Below, one piece after another: positions 1 through 9,694 of a DNA stretch of 64,000 nt (the first letter of the stretch is position 1; every line of letters starts with the position of its first letter). The stretch covers positions 558,001-622,000 of the forward strand of contig NZ_SPNT01000001.1 in assembly GCF_004959855.1 (NCBI RefSeq). Reading direction: 5' to 3'. The notes under the pieces are model-generated. The model was not told the DNA's origin, ran no database searches, and saw only the letters and a program-made list of their open reading frames with translations. Position numbers and translations under genes: made by a program. Source of the stretch: Nitratireductor sp. XY-223 (lineage in GTDB: Bacteria; Pseudomonadota; Alphaproteobacteria; Rhizobiales; Rhizobiaceae).

Positions 1-810
1 GACAGCGGCACGATCAGTTCGCTGGTGCTTCTCGTCGCAACGCCCTGCCTGATCTTCTCGACACTGACCTCGCTCGATATCAGCGGCGGGACGGTCCTGA
101 AAATGGCGCTGTCGGCGGTTCTGTGCGTTTCCATCGCCGCTCTGCTCGGGCTCGTTGTCCTGAAGCTCGCCGGCATGTCCTACCGCACGTTTCTGCCCAG
201 TCTGATGATGCCGAATTCCGGCAATATCGGCTTGCCGCTGGTGCTCCTGGCCTTCGGCGAGACGGGCCTTGCGCTCGGCGTTTCCTATTTCTTTGTCATC
301 GCCCTTCTGCAGTACACGGTGGGTGCCGCGATATCCTCCGGCCAGTACCGCATCAGGGACCTGGCACACCAGCCGCTGGTCTATTCGATCCTGCTGGTCG
401 GCGTCGTCGTCGTCACCGGCGTCGAAGTGCCGGTCATCATCGCATCGACCACCGAGCTCCTCGGTGGGATGATGATCCCGGCGATGCTGATCCTGCTCGG
501 AACGTCGCTTGCCAGGCTTTCCGTTTCCGATCTGAAACCGGCGATCACGATCGCTGTTGCGCGCCTTTGCATCGGTCTGCCGGCCAGCCTCATCGTGATT
601 GCCGCGCTGTCGCTGACCGGTGTTGAGGCAGGAACCGTTTTCCTGCTCGCGACCATGCCGACCGCAATCGTCAACTACGTCTTTGCCGAACGCTACCGCG
701 AAGATGCGCGGCAGGTGGCGGGCGCCGTCGTCGTTTCGACGCTTCTGACATTCACGCTGCTGCCGGCGCTGTTGTGGTCCGCTTATGCCGTGTCGGGGCA
801 GATGCCCTAG
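1..810 (+). CDS. AEC family (auxin efflux carrier-like) transporter, 5' end truncated by window
   Basis: Frame is open from base 1 (DSGTISSLVLLVATPCLIFSTL...); multiple hydrophobic helices, 'MMPNSGNIGLPL' motif typical of AEC permeases. Confidence 0.8.
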   Translation, partial: DSGTISSLVLLVATPCLIFSTLTSLDISGGTVLKMALSAVLCVSIAALLGLVVLKLAGMSYRTFLPSLMMPNSGNIGLPLVLLAFGETGLALGVSYFFVIALLQYTVGAAISSGQYRIRDLAHQPLVYSILLVGVVVVTGVEVPVIIASTTELLGGMMIPAMLILLGTSLARLSVSDLKPAITIAVARLCIGLPASLIVIAALSLTGVEAGTVFLLATMPTAIVNYVFAERYREDARQVAGAVVVSTLLTFTLLPALLWSAYAVSGQMP

Positions 811-892
811 AAACCGGTCGTTGCGCGGTGGGCGCCGGTGCTGTAAGGATATCAGTAATAATGATAACATTCAGGGATAGCTATTCGATCAC

Positions 893-1840
893 ATGATTTA
901 TGTGAATCTTCGCCAGTTGCGCTTCCTTGTCGCCATCCACGAGGAACGCTCCTTTACAGCCGCTGCCCGCAGGGTCAATGCGACGCAGTCCGGGCTGAGT
1001 ATGCAGATCAAGGAGCTCGAGGAGCGGCTGGGCCTGCGGCTTTTCGACCGCTCGTCGACGGGCGTTACGCCGACGACCGCGGGCGACCGCCTTTACGAAC
1101 GCGCGACGCGCATCCTGCGGGAAGTCAGCGCCATCGAAAACGACGTGCAGACGCTCTCCGGCCAGGTCAGCGGCCGCGTGCAGGTCGGCATGATGCCGAC
1201 ATTCGCTCGCGCCGTGCTCGCCCCGGTTCTGGAGCGGTTCGCGCGGCACTATCCGAATGTCGAGATCAAGGTTACCGAGGCCTACAGCGCGGTTCTGTGC
1301 GAGGCGGTCACCAACGGTCAACTGGACATGGCGGTGGTGCCGTCGGGAAAGATGGTGCCCGGGTTGAAGGCGGAGCACCTGGCGACCGATGTCGAGGTGT
1401 TCGTCACGTCGCCGAACACCAAGCGCAAGCATCTCGAACCGGTGGATCTGTCCAAGTGCAAGCCCTTGAAACTGGCGCTGCCGGGACCCGGCAACGCACG
1501 CCGCGAGAAGATTGATACCTATCTCGAGACCTATCAGGTGCCGATCGATTCCATCATGGAGCTCGACACGATGATGGCGACGCTGGATCTCGTTTCGCGC
1601 AGCGATTGGACGACGATCCTGCCGGGCTGCCTGTGTCTGCCGGACATAGACGATCCGCGCCGCAAACTGCATCCGGTCATCAATCCGCCGTTGGTCGTCG
1701 ACTACGTGTTCATTGAACCGGCGTCCCAATCGAAGACCCAGGCGGCAGAACTCTTTGCCGAGGAAATCGTCAAGGAAATCCGGACCACCTGCACGTTCTG
1801 CAACAGCAAGCTCGGGGCTGGCGACTCCGTCTCCGGCTAG
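893..1840 (+). CDS. LysR-family transcriptional regulator
   Basis: N-terminal HTH 'NLRQLRFLVAIHEERSFTAAARRVNATQSGLSMQIKELEERLGLRLFDRSSTGVTPTTAG' plus LysR substrate-binding domain. Confidence 0.93.
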   Translation: MIYVNLRQLRFLVAIHEERSFTAAARRVNATQSGLSMQIKELEERLGLRLFDRSSTGVTPTTAGDRLYERATRILREVSAIENDVQTLSGQVSGRVQVGMMPTFARAVLAPVLERFARHYPNVEIKVTEAYSAVLCEAVTNGQLDMAVVPSGKMVPGLKAEHLATDVEVFVTSPNTKRKHLEPVDLSKCKPLKLALPGPGNARREKIDTYLETYQVPIDSIMELDTMMATLDLVSRSDWTTILPGCLCLPDIDDPRRKLHPVINPPLVVDYVFIEPASQSKTQAAELFAEEIVKEIRTTCTFCNSKLGAGDSVSG

Positions 1841-1846
1841 GGCGCG

Positions 1847-2650
1847 TCAGGCACGCGCCAGCCAGGTTGTGACCACGTCGTTGAAGACGTCCGGCCTTTC
1901 GACATTCGAAAGATGCGCGGCACCCGGGATGACCGTGAAGTCGGCGCCGGGCGTTGCCTCGGCCATCTCCCGCATGACCGGCAGCGGGGCAGCGGGATCG
2001 TGCTCGCCGACGATGAAGTGCGCCGGAACCGAGATCTGCGGAAGGCGCGGCAGGTAGTCGAGGCGCATGAGTGCCGAGGCGCAGCCGGCATAGCCTTCGA
2101 CGGCGGTGCGCCGGATCATGTCGCGGGTTGCCTCGAGCGCAGCGCGGCTGGCCGGGTTGCTTCGGAAGTGTTCGCTGAACCAGCGTTCCAGCGTCGGTCC
2201 GACAAGCGCGTCCATGCCTTCCTCGCGTGCCTTGCCGATCATTGCGGGCCACATCTTTTTGTAGATATCGGGCGCGTCGGCGCGTGCGTCGCAGCAGATG
2301 ATGCGCTCGATGCGGTCGGGGTGGTCGAGTGCGAGACCGAGCGCCGTCATGCCGCCCAGTGACAGGCCCATGAATGTTGCCTTTTCGATCTCATGCGCAT
2401 CCATCAGCGCGATGACGTCGGCCACCAGATGGTCGAATTCGTAAGGACCCGGCGGGGCTGCGCTCGCGCCGTGGCCGCGGGTGTCGTAGCGCAGCACCCG
2501 GTGGGTCCGGGTGAGGGCGTCGATCTGCGGCTGCCACATTTCGTGGTCGGTTGCCAGCGAGTTGGAAAGGATGAGCCACGGATTTCCGGGTTCGCCGTCC
2601 ACGCGGCAGTTGAGCGCGTGCGTGCCGACTTCGATTTTTCCTGATGTCAT
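1847..2650 (-). CDS. alpha/beta hydrolase, 3-oxoadipate enol-lactonase-like
   Basis: 'GLSLGGMTALGLALDHPDRIERIICCDARADAP' nucleophile elbow and PcaD-like architecture. Confidence 0.85.
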   Translation of the reverse strand: MTSGKIEVGTHALNCRVDGEPGNPWLILSNSLATDHEMWQPQIDALTRTHRVLRYDTRGHGASAAPPGPYEFDHLVADVIALMDAHEIEKATFMGLSLGGMTALGLALDHPDRIERIICCDARADAPDIYKKMWPAMIGKAREEGMDALVGPTLERWFSEHFRSNPASRAALEATRDMIRRTAVEGYAGCASALMRLDYLPRLPQISVPAHFIVGEHDPAAPLPVMREMAEATPGADFTVIPGAAHLSNVERPDVFNDVVTTWLARA

Positions 2651-3757
2651 CTACTGCGCCACCGCCGCCGGCGCCCTGATCGCCTCTTTGATTGCCGGGA
2701 TCACCTTTTCGGCCATGAGCACCATCGAGCGCCGTCCGAGTTCCGGGTCGGCCCAGTCGTGGCCGGCATAGACCAGATGGCCGAAATCGCCGACCTTCTC
2801 GCGGAAGGCGAGGATCTGGTCGGCAACGCTGTCGGGCGTGCCGTAGATGATGAGCTGGTCGCAGACATCGTCCAGCGTGACATCGTCGTCGGCCATGTTC
2901 TGGTCTTCCTTGAAAAGGTTCAGCCGGCCGCCGCGTCGCATCTTGGTAACGATGGAGCGGTAGTAGGAGACGTAAGGCCCGTTCGGGTCGGTGGCATAGC
3001 GTTTCGCGGTCGCTTCGTCGTCGGCGACGAAAATGCTTTTGGCGACACGCCAGTTTCCGGGATCGGCCGGACGGTTGCCGAGTTCGCATCCCTCGACATA
3101 TTTCGGCCAGTGGCTGGCCACCCATTTGGGCAACAGGAAGTTCGCCGAGATCGGCTCCCATCCGCGCGCGGCCATGGCCGTCACGCCCTTGGAGAAGGGG
3201 GCGACGGCGGTTCCGACGATGGGCGGGTGCGGATCCTGATAGGGCTTGATGACGGTGCCCTGGCCGATTTCCGGCATCATGGTCTTTTCCGTCGTGATCT
3301 GCCAGTGGTCCCCCTTCAGGTTATAGGGCGCGTCGCCGGCCCAGATATCGAGGATCATGTTGATACCCTCGACGAACATGGCGTTGCGGTCCGCCTCCAG
3401 GTTTCCGAAGACCTCGGCGTCGGACAGCAGCCCGCCGGGGCTGATGCCGAAATTGAAACGCCCCTCGAGCATGTGATCAAGCATGGCGACCTGGCCGGCA
3501 ACGGCGGCCGGATGGCTGTTCGGCAGATTGACGGTGCCGGTGCCCAGGCGGATATTCTCGGTCTCGTAGGCAAGGCTCGCCAGGAAGGCGACGCAGGACG
3601 TGACGTTCTCGGCGAGATCCGTCGTATGTTCGCCGACATAGCCTTCCTTGAAGCCTAGCCTGTCGGCCAGCAGAAATGCCTCGCGGTCTTCGCGCAGCGA
3701 CTGCGAAATCGGCTTGTCGACCGGATGGATCGGCATGGTGAAGAACGAGACATCCAT
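2651..3757 (-). CDS. LLM class flavin-dependent oxidoreductase (luciferase-like monooxygenase)
   Basis: 'RLGFKEGYVGEHTTDLAENV..LGTGTVNLPNSHPAAVAGQVAMLDHMLEGRFNFGISPGG' luciferase-like signature. Confidence 0.92.
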   Translation of the reverse strand: MDVSFFTMPIHPVDKPISQSLREDREAFLLADRLGFKEGYVGEHTTDLAENVTSCVAFLASLAYETENIRLGTGTVNLPNSHPAAVAGQVAMLDHMLEGRFNFGISPGGLLSDAEVFGNLEADRNAMFVEGINMILDIWAGDAPYNLKGDHWQITTEKTMMPEIGQGTVIKPYQDPHPPIVGTAVAPFSKGVTAMAARGWEPISANFLLPKWVASHWPKYVEGCELGNRPADPGNWRVAKSIFVADDEATAKRYATDPNGPYVSYYRSIVTKMRRGGRLNLFKEDQNMADDDVTLDDVCDQLIIYGTPDSVADQILAFREKVGDFGHLVYAGHDWADPELGRRSMVLMAEKVIPAIKEAIRAPAAVAQ

Positions 3758-3852
3758 CGCTTAATCCCATTGGTTTTTCTGGTTGAAGGGAACACCACCG
3801 AGCATATGGTTCCCGGGCGCGAAAGCGTAATGATTTTGGCTTATTGACGCGT

Positions 3853-3895
3853 TCAGCACTGCTGATGGCCGGGTTTCAGAAGTGCTGATGACCGG
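3853..3895. repeat. imperfect 20-bp direct repeat with 23-bp period between divergent LLM monooxygenase and flavin reductase genes
   Basis: tcagcactgctgatggccgg (3853-3872) and tcagaagtgctgatgaccgg (3876-3895), 17/20 identical. Confidence 0.5.
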
Positions 3896-3974
3896 CATAA
3901 CGCAAAATAATTTGTCCGCATTTCCCGGCCCACCTATCTTGTCGGCAATCCGCAAACAACAACCGGCGGCGAAG

Positions 3975-4484
3975 ATGAGTGATACGATCCCGAATACGAT
4001 CCAGATTGACCGCAACATGCTGCGCGACGCGCTCGGCCACTTTGCCACCGGCGTCGCCGTGGTGACGACCCTCGGCGAGGGCGGGCGTCCCGTCGGACTG
4101 ACCATCAACTCGTTCAACTCGGTGTCGCTTTCGCCGCCGCTGATCCTTTGGAGCCTGGCGCGCACAGCGCCGAGCTTCGACGCCTTCCGCAACTACAATG
4201 CTTTCGCCATCAACATACTGGCCAGGGACCAGCGGGACCTGTGCATGCAGTTCGCCCGCCCGTCGGAGGACAAGTTTCGCGATATCGCCCATCGGCCGGG
4301 GATCGAGAACGTGCCGCTGATCGACGGGGTTCACGCCCAGCTCGAGTGCCGCACCTACAGGCGTCACGAGGGCGGCGACCACGAGATCTATCTCGGCGAG
4401 GTGATCGGCATTTCGACCTTCGAGAAGCAGCCGCTGGTCTTCCACCGCGGCCAGTTCACCCATCTTTCCGAGGCAGCCGCCTGA
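3975..4484 (+). CDS. flavin reductase family protein
   Basis: 'MLRDALGHFATGVAVVTTLGEGGRPVGLTINSFNSVSLSPPLILWSLARTAPS' flavin reductase-like FMN-binding signature; divergent from the LLM monooxygenase. Upstream start at 3882 also possible. Confidence 0.92.
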   Translation: MSDTIPNTIQIDRNMLRDALGHFATGVAVVTTLGEGGRPVGLTINSFNSVSLSPPLILWSLARTAPSFDAFRNYNAFAINILARDQRDLCMQFARPSEDKFRDIAHRPGIENVPLIDGVHAQLECRTYRRHEGGDHEIYLGEVIGISTFEKQPLVFHRGQFTHLSEAAA

Positions 4485-4489
4485 CGGCG

Positions 4490-5536
4490 ATGCAGGACAC
4501 AGGACAAACAGGGGGCGCAATGCCGGACGGTCGATCCGACAGGGTCAATATCGCAATTGCCGGATACGGCTGGTGGGGCCAGCACATGGTTCGGCGTCTT
4601 TCGGAAAATCCGAATATCCGGCCGGTACTGGTGATCGATCCCGCCGAGGACCGGCGAAAGCTGGCCGGCGAGCACGGCGTGCGCACGACGGCTGATCTCG
4701 ATGCCGCGCTCGCCGATCCTGAAATCACCGCGGTTGTGCTGACGACGCCCAACACGATGCACGAGGCGCAGGTGGTGGCCGCGGCGGCGGCCGGCAAACA
4801 TGTCTTTTGCGAAAAGCCGCTCGGCCTGACCGGCGCAAGCGCCCGGCGATCGGTTGCCGCGTGCGAGGCGGCCGGGGTTGTCCTCGGCATCGGTCACGAA
4901 CGCCGTTTCGAACCCGCGCTGATGAAGGTCCGCGCGCTGGTCGAGGAGGGTGCGCTCGGAACGGTCATGCATGCCGAGGCGGCATTCAGCCACGACAAGC
5001 TCATCAACGTGCCGGCCGGCGACTGGCGGACGTCGAAAGCGGTTTCACCGGCCGCCGGCATGACGGCGATGGGTATCCACCTCACCGACCTTTACATCTC
5101 GCTCTTCGGCCGGGTGCGCACGGTGCAGGCGCTGACCGCGAGCCGGATACTGGGCTGGGAAACCGGCGACGTGGTGACCGTTCAGCTCGGTTTTGAAGCC
5201 GGCATGACGGCGAGCCTAAGCGCGGTGCTCGCAACACCGCATTTCATCCGCCTCCATGTCTTCGGGTCGGATCAGTGGGTTGAAGTGCGCAACGACACGC
5301 ATCCCGACACGCCCGGCGGCATTGCGGAGCTCGTTCTGTCGCGGACCGGCGCTGCGCCGGAGACGGAGCGCTACGACTGGACCGATACGGTGGTCGCCAA
5401 TCTGGAAGCGTTCGCCGCCGGCATACGCGGCGAGGCGGCCTATCCCTATACATCGGAGGAACTTGTTCACAATATCGAGGTCCTCGAGGCCATCGCACAG
5501 TCGGCGGAGGGCGGCGAGACAATTCACCTTGGTTAA
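4490..5536 (+). CDS. Gfo/Idh/MocA family oxidoreductase
   Basis: 'IAIAGYGWWGQHMVRRL' Rossmann motif, 'GKHVFCEKPLGLT' EKP motif. Confidence 0.93.
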   Translation: MQDTGQTGGAMPDGRSDRVNIAIAGYGWWGQHMVRRLSENPNIRPVLVIDPAEDRRKLAGEHGVRTTADLDAALADPEITAVVLTTPNTMHEAQVVAAAAAGKHVFCEKPLGLTGASARRSVAACEAAGVVLGIGHERRFEPALMKVRALVEEGALGTVMHAEAAFSHDKLINVPAGDWRTSKAVSPAAGMTAMGIHLTDLYISLFGRVRTVQALTASRILGWETGDVVTVQLGFEAGMTASLSAVLATPHFIRLHVFGSDQWVEVRNDTHPDTPGGIAELVLSRTGAAPETERYDWTDTVVANLEAFAAGIRGEAAYPYTSEELVHNIEVLEAIAQSAEGGETIHLG

Positions 5537-5631
5537 AGCCCTTTGGCGCGGCGTCATTGCCGGATGTTACTCCCAATAAGTCCGGCAGCCGACGCAAGGG
5601 GCCGGTGCCGCGAACGCGGCCCAGGACCGGA

Positions 5632-5667
5632 GCCGGAGAAGGGCATAGGGCGGGCCACTTCTCCGGC
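5632..5667. repeat. 10-bp perfect inverted repeat (gccggagaag / cttctccggc), possible terminator hairpin
   Basis: Arms 5632-5641 and 5658-5667 are exact reverse complements in the intergenic region after the oxidoreductase gene. Confidence 0.5.
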
Positions 5668-5746
5668 CCGGCTCTTTGCGCTTGTAATGTAACAGGCGAG
5701 TCAGGTTTAACGGATGCACCAAAAAATAGAATGACGGTGATCCGGA

Positions 5747-6700
5747 ATGGGTTCTGACACGGGCAAATCGGCATCCATCATGTTGTCCCACACCGCTGCC
5801 TCCGGGGGTCAAGACGCGTGCCGGGCGTGGCACCGCAAGGTGACGGAGCTGGCACAAGGCGCGGACGGGCTGGTTGCGTCCGACATATTCGAGCCGATTG
5901 ACGGCGTGCAGGACGAATGGGTGCACATCATTCGCTTTGCATCGGTCGAACAGCTCAGAGCCCTGGTCGGATCAAGTGCTTTCAAGGTGCTGCTGGACGA
6001 AGCCGAGACCATGATCGGCGCGCCGATCAGCAAGCAGGTGATCGCCGACGCCGGAACGTCAACGGCGCCGGTGACAGTGGTTATTTCGCAGCTCGTCAAA
6101 CCGGAATGCACCGATGACTACATACAGTGGCGAAAGGAAATGGATCGCGCGGTGCGACCGTTCGCAGGGTTCCGCAGTTCCGAGACGATCGCGCCGGTCG
6201 AAGGTGTTCAGGACGAGTGGGTCCTGATCTATCGGTTCGACAGTACGCCGCAGCTTGAAGCCTGGTTGAATTCAGATATTCGCAAAAAGATGCTGGAGCG
6301 GGCCGAGCCGTTTTTCGAGCGGGTCGATTTCCATCGCGTCGGCCGGGGCTTCGAGGACTGGTTCGGCAACGCGTCGGGCGAGACGACGGACGGCCGGCCG
6401 CCGCAGTGGAAAATGGCGATGATTATTCTGCTTGCGCTTTATCCGACCATCATGCTGTTGACGCTGTTTCTTCTGCCGCAGATTGCCGGTTGGCCCCGCG
6501 CCTATGCCGTGTTCGTCTCGAACGTGTGCAGCGTTCTGTTCCTGACCTGGGTCGCGATGCCGGCCGTGACGCGCCTGTTCAGGCCATGGCTCGCGGACAC
6601 CGGACAGTCCGGACGGCGGGTTCTGATACTGGGCACGGGCACCATCGTCGCGCTTTACGGGGCGCTGGTGGCGCTTTTTGCCGTTGTGGGTCGCCTCTGA
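5747..6700 (+). CDS. antibiotic biosynthesis monooxygenase (ABM)-type protein with two ABM-like domains and C-terminal membrane helices
   Basis: Internal duplication 'IFEPIDGVQDEWVHIIRFASVEQLRALVGSSAFKVLLDEAE' / 'TIAPVEGVQDEWVLIYRFDSTPQLEAWLNSDIRKKMLERAE'; then hydrophobic helices 'MAMIILLALYPTIMLLTLFLL'. Confidence 0.8.
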   Translation: MGSDTGKSASIMLSHTAASGGQDACRAWHRKVTELAQGADGLVASDIFEPIDGVQDEWVHIIRFASVEQLRALVGSSAFKVLLDEAETMIGAPISKQVIADAGTSTAPVTVVISQLVKPECTDDYIQWRKEMDRAVRPFAGFRSSETIAPVEGVQDEWVLIYRFDSTPQLEAWLNSDIRKKMLERAEPFFERVDFHRVGRGFEDWFGNASGETTDGRPPQWKMAMIILLALYPTIMLLTLFLLPQIAGWPRAYAVFVSNVCSVLFLTWVAMPAVTRLFRPWLADTGQSGRRVLILGTGTIVALYGALVALFAVVGRL

Positions 6701-6732
6701 GAGCGTCTCCAATCGGGATGCGTCTTCTTCTC

Positions 6733-6758
6733 CCGATGTTCGATGGCGTGAACATCGG
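6733..6758. repeat. 9-bp perfect inverted repeat (ccgatgttc-N8-gaacatcgg)
   Basis: Arms 6733-6741 / 6750-6758 read directly; intergenic between the ABM protein and the molybdenum hydroxylase. Confidence 0.5.
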
Positions 6759-6913
6759 CATAATATCGCCGGTGAATTGATCGGCCCCGATGGTGATTTG
6801 CGACCCTTTCCAGAAATTTATTGCTTGGCAAACTTTCCTATTATACTTTTTTACGCATGTAGTCAGAGCTGCAATATTGCGCCACTACTGATGGGCAGCG
6901 GCGCATCTGGCAA

Positions 6914-9694
6914 TTGCAGCGTGTCTTATACCGAAGAACGGTTCAGCCGACGAAGAAGCGGCGCCGAACATGGGAGGCGACGCTGGGTACGACACGCAGG
7001 GAATTTCTCAAGACTGCGGCGGGCGGGATCGCACTTTCCGTCAGCCCGCTTCCCGCGCTCGATACGTCGTTCGAGGCATCGAAGGCGAGGGCAACCGCAA
7101 TGCACCCGCCGTCAAGCTGGCAGGCGGGTCCCGGAAAGGCCCGCTACCGGATAGACGGACGGACAAAGGTCACCGGCGGAAAAATCTATGCCCGCGACTT
7201 CAGAGCCTGGGATATTGACGGATGGCCCGCAGAGGAAGAGGTCGTCCTAGTCCTTCGGACACCTTTCGCCGACCGGGAATTTAAAGGTGTGGACGTTTCC
7301 GCATTGCCGGAAGAGCTCAGGCCGAAGCGGATCATAACGGGCGAAGATCTCGAACGCGAAAAGATCGCCGTTGCGGAAGCGGATTATCCCGAGGGCAATT
7401 ATCTTGTGCGGCCGCATACGGTTCCGGACTATCTCGGGCAGGCGGTCGCTCTGCTTTACTTTGATGACTTCCACACGATGGACCGGGCCCGGCGGGTATT
7501 GCGCTCGCAGCACAATCGCGGTCTCGATGCCGGGCCGGAACAACCGACCGTCGCCGACGGCTTCTATCAGCCCGAAACCAGCATCATCCATGCCGAGACT
7601 GAAACGGAGCAGATATTCTCCCAGGTTCGCGGCGGACCGGTTCGGCCGCAGGAATTGCAGACGGAACGTGATCGCGAGGCGATGAAACAGGTGGATGAAA
7701 TCCACGAACGGCTCAATAATCCGTCGGCTTTCGGTTGGACGGTCGTCAACCGGTCCTTCGAAACCCAGACAATCGATCCGATGTTCATGGAACCTGAATC
7801 GGGGCTGGGCTGGCTTGACCGAAGCAGCGGCACGCTGAACCTTCTCATCGGAACCCAGTCGCCGAGTTACGATGTCACGGCTGCGGGCGAGTTGTTTTCC
7901 GATCCCCAAAGCAAGCTCGGGATCAAACATGTGCATCTGATCTCGGCCTATCCGGGCGGAGGATTCGGCGGCCGCGATACGTCGGCGTTGTGCCTTTTCC
8001 TGGCACTCGCGGCTGCCTTTTCGGAAAAGCCGATCCGTATCGCCTATGACCGTTTCGAACAGTTCCAGGCCGGTGTGAAGAGACATGCGGGCACGATGAA
8101 CATGGCCGTAGCGGTCGATGGCGGCGGCAATTTGCAAGCCGTGCGCCACCACATTTTTCTCAACGGCGGCGGCCGTCGCAATGTCAGCACATATGTGGCG
8201 CAGGTCGCCGGACTGGACGGTGTCGGAGCATACGAGGTCCCGCTTGCCGACGTGTGGTCGCGACCGGTCAAGACCCGGGCGCAAATCGCCGGTTCGATGC
8301 GCGGGTTCGGGACGGTGCAAAGCCTGTTCGCGGTGGAATCGATGATGGACGAGACAGCCGTCGAGCTCGGGCTGGATCCGATTGAATTCCGCCTTCGCAA
8401 CGTGCTTGCGCCCAATCAGGAAATCGTGACCGGTGCCCGCAACGCGCCGCCCGGCCTCAAGGAGATGTGCGAGCATGCGTCCGCCCACCGCCTGTGGCAG
8501 GAACGGGATCGGCGCAAGCAGGAATCAGCGGGAACCGAACGCGCCCATGGAGTCGGCTTTGCGCTCGGCATGAAGAATTATGGAACCGGCGCGGATGCCG
8601 CCCTGGACGAGGTGGCGATCGATCCGGACGGCAAGATCACGGTCACGACGAACGTCATCGATATGGGCACAGGCACGGCAACGACGCTGGCCATCGCCAC
8701 GGCAGGGCTGCTCGGCGCCAATGCAGATGAAGTGCGCACAGGCGTGCTTGAGCCGTTCAAGGCCTTGCAAATGGTCGAGGGCTTCAAGCGCCAGGAAGAC
8801 AACCCCCGCTGGACACCGATCATCTTCGAATCCACCAAGGCCGCGTCGACATCATCAAAATGGGTGCATGGCGTGGAACAGGCCTGCGCGGTGCTGCTTT
8901 CCACCGGCCTGCTGCCGGCCGCACGCGAATTATGGGGCAATTCCGTCAACGTGGCGGCGACCGACACGCGCTGGGTCGACGGCGCCCTCCATGCCGACGG
9001 TCTGCGTGCCATACCGCTGAAGGACGTCGCGAGGCAGGCGCATGACAAAGGGCACGTCGTATCCGCGATGATCCACGCCTTTTATAGCGGCCGCTGGGTT
9101 GAGGCCGACTATACGGTCGGGGACGAAACGTTCCGCTGGCAGATTGACGGGTTGTCGGTATTGCGCGGCGGAAAGACGGAACGCGAACTGGTTGACCGCA
9201 AGAACCCGAAGCTGTTCACCGTCGAGAGCATCTGGGAGGGCAACGGACAGAATTTCGGTGCGTCCGCCTGCCTTGCCTCGGTCGCGGTGAACAGGCGGAC
9301 CGGCGAGGTGACGCTGCAGGAGGCCGTGCATTACATCGGCCCGGGCAAGGTTTTGCAGCAGGATTTGATGGAAGGACAGCTCGACGGCTGTTTCGCCATG
9401 GGTGTCGGCCAGGCGCTGACCGAGGATATCCCGACATTTGAGGATGGCGGCGGCAACGGGCGGTGGAATCTTCACCGGTACCACGTTCCCCTTTCCGGTG
9501 ACGTGGCACTCGGACGTGTTGAGAAAGTGATCCTTCCCCCGGAATCGGACGATGCGCCGGCGCGCGGGATCGCGGAGGTTGGGATGGTGGCCGTGGCACC
9601 GGCGATCGCCAATGCGGTGGCGCATGCCACGGGCGTGCGCTTCCGTTCTCTCCCCATAACACCAGCCAAAGTGCGCGAAGCCTGGAGTGGATGA
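6914..9694 (+). CDS. xanthine dehydrogenase family, molybdopterin-binding subunit, with TAT-type signal
   Basis: 'TTRREFLKTAAGGIALSVSPLPA' twin-arginine signal; 'AYPGGGFGGRDTSALCLFLALAA', 'GSMRGFGTVQSLFAVESMMDE', 'GVGQALTEDIPTFEDGG', 'RGIAEVGMVAVAPAIANAV' motifs. Start codon uncertain (TTG in ORF track). Confidence 0.88.
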   Translation: MQRVLYRRTVQPTKKRRRTWEATLGTTRREFLKTAAGGIALSVSPLPALDTSFEASKARATAMHPPSSWQAGPGKARYRIDGRTKVTGGKIYARDFRAWDIDGWPAEEEVVLVLRTPFADREFKGVDVSALPEELRPKRIITGEDLEREKIAVAEADYPEGNYLVRPHTVPDYLGQAVALLYFDDFHTMDRARRVLRSQHNRGLDAGPEQPTVADGFYQPETSIIHAETETEQIFSQVRGGPVRPQELQTERDREAMKQVDEIHERLNNPSAFGWTVVNRSFETQTIDPMFMEPESGLGWLDRSSGTLNLLIGTQSPSYDVTAAGELFSDPQSKLGIKHVHLISAYPGGGFGGRDTSALCLFLALAAAFSEKPIRIAYDRFEQFQAGVKRHAGTMNMAVAVDGGGNLQAVRHHIFLNGGGRRNVSTYVAQVAGLDGVGAYEVPLADVWSRPVKTRAQIAGSMRGFGTVQSLFAVESMMDETAVELGLDPIEFRLRNVLAPNQEIVTGARNAPPGLKEMCEHASAHRLWQERDRRKQESAGTERAHGVGFALGMKNYGTGADAALDEVAIDPDGKITVTTNVIDMGTGTATTLAIATAGLLGANADEVRTGVLEPFKALQMVEGFKRQEDNPRWTPIIFESTKAASTSSKWVHGVEQACAVLLSTGLLPAARELWGNSVNVAATDTRWVDGALHADGLRAIPLKDVARQAHDKGHVVSAMIHAFYSGRWVEADYTVGDETFRWQIDGLSVLRGGKTERELVDRKNPKLFTVESIWEGNGQNFGASACLASVAVNRRTGEVTLQEAVHYIGPGKVLQQDLMEGQLDGCFAMGVGQALTEDIPTFEDGGGNGRWNLHRYHVPLSGDVALGRVEKVILPPESDDAPARGIAEVGMVAVAPAIANAVAHATGVRFRSLPITPAKVREAWSG

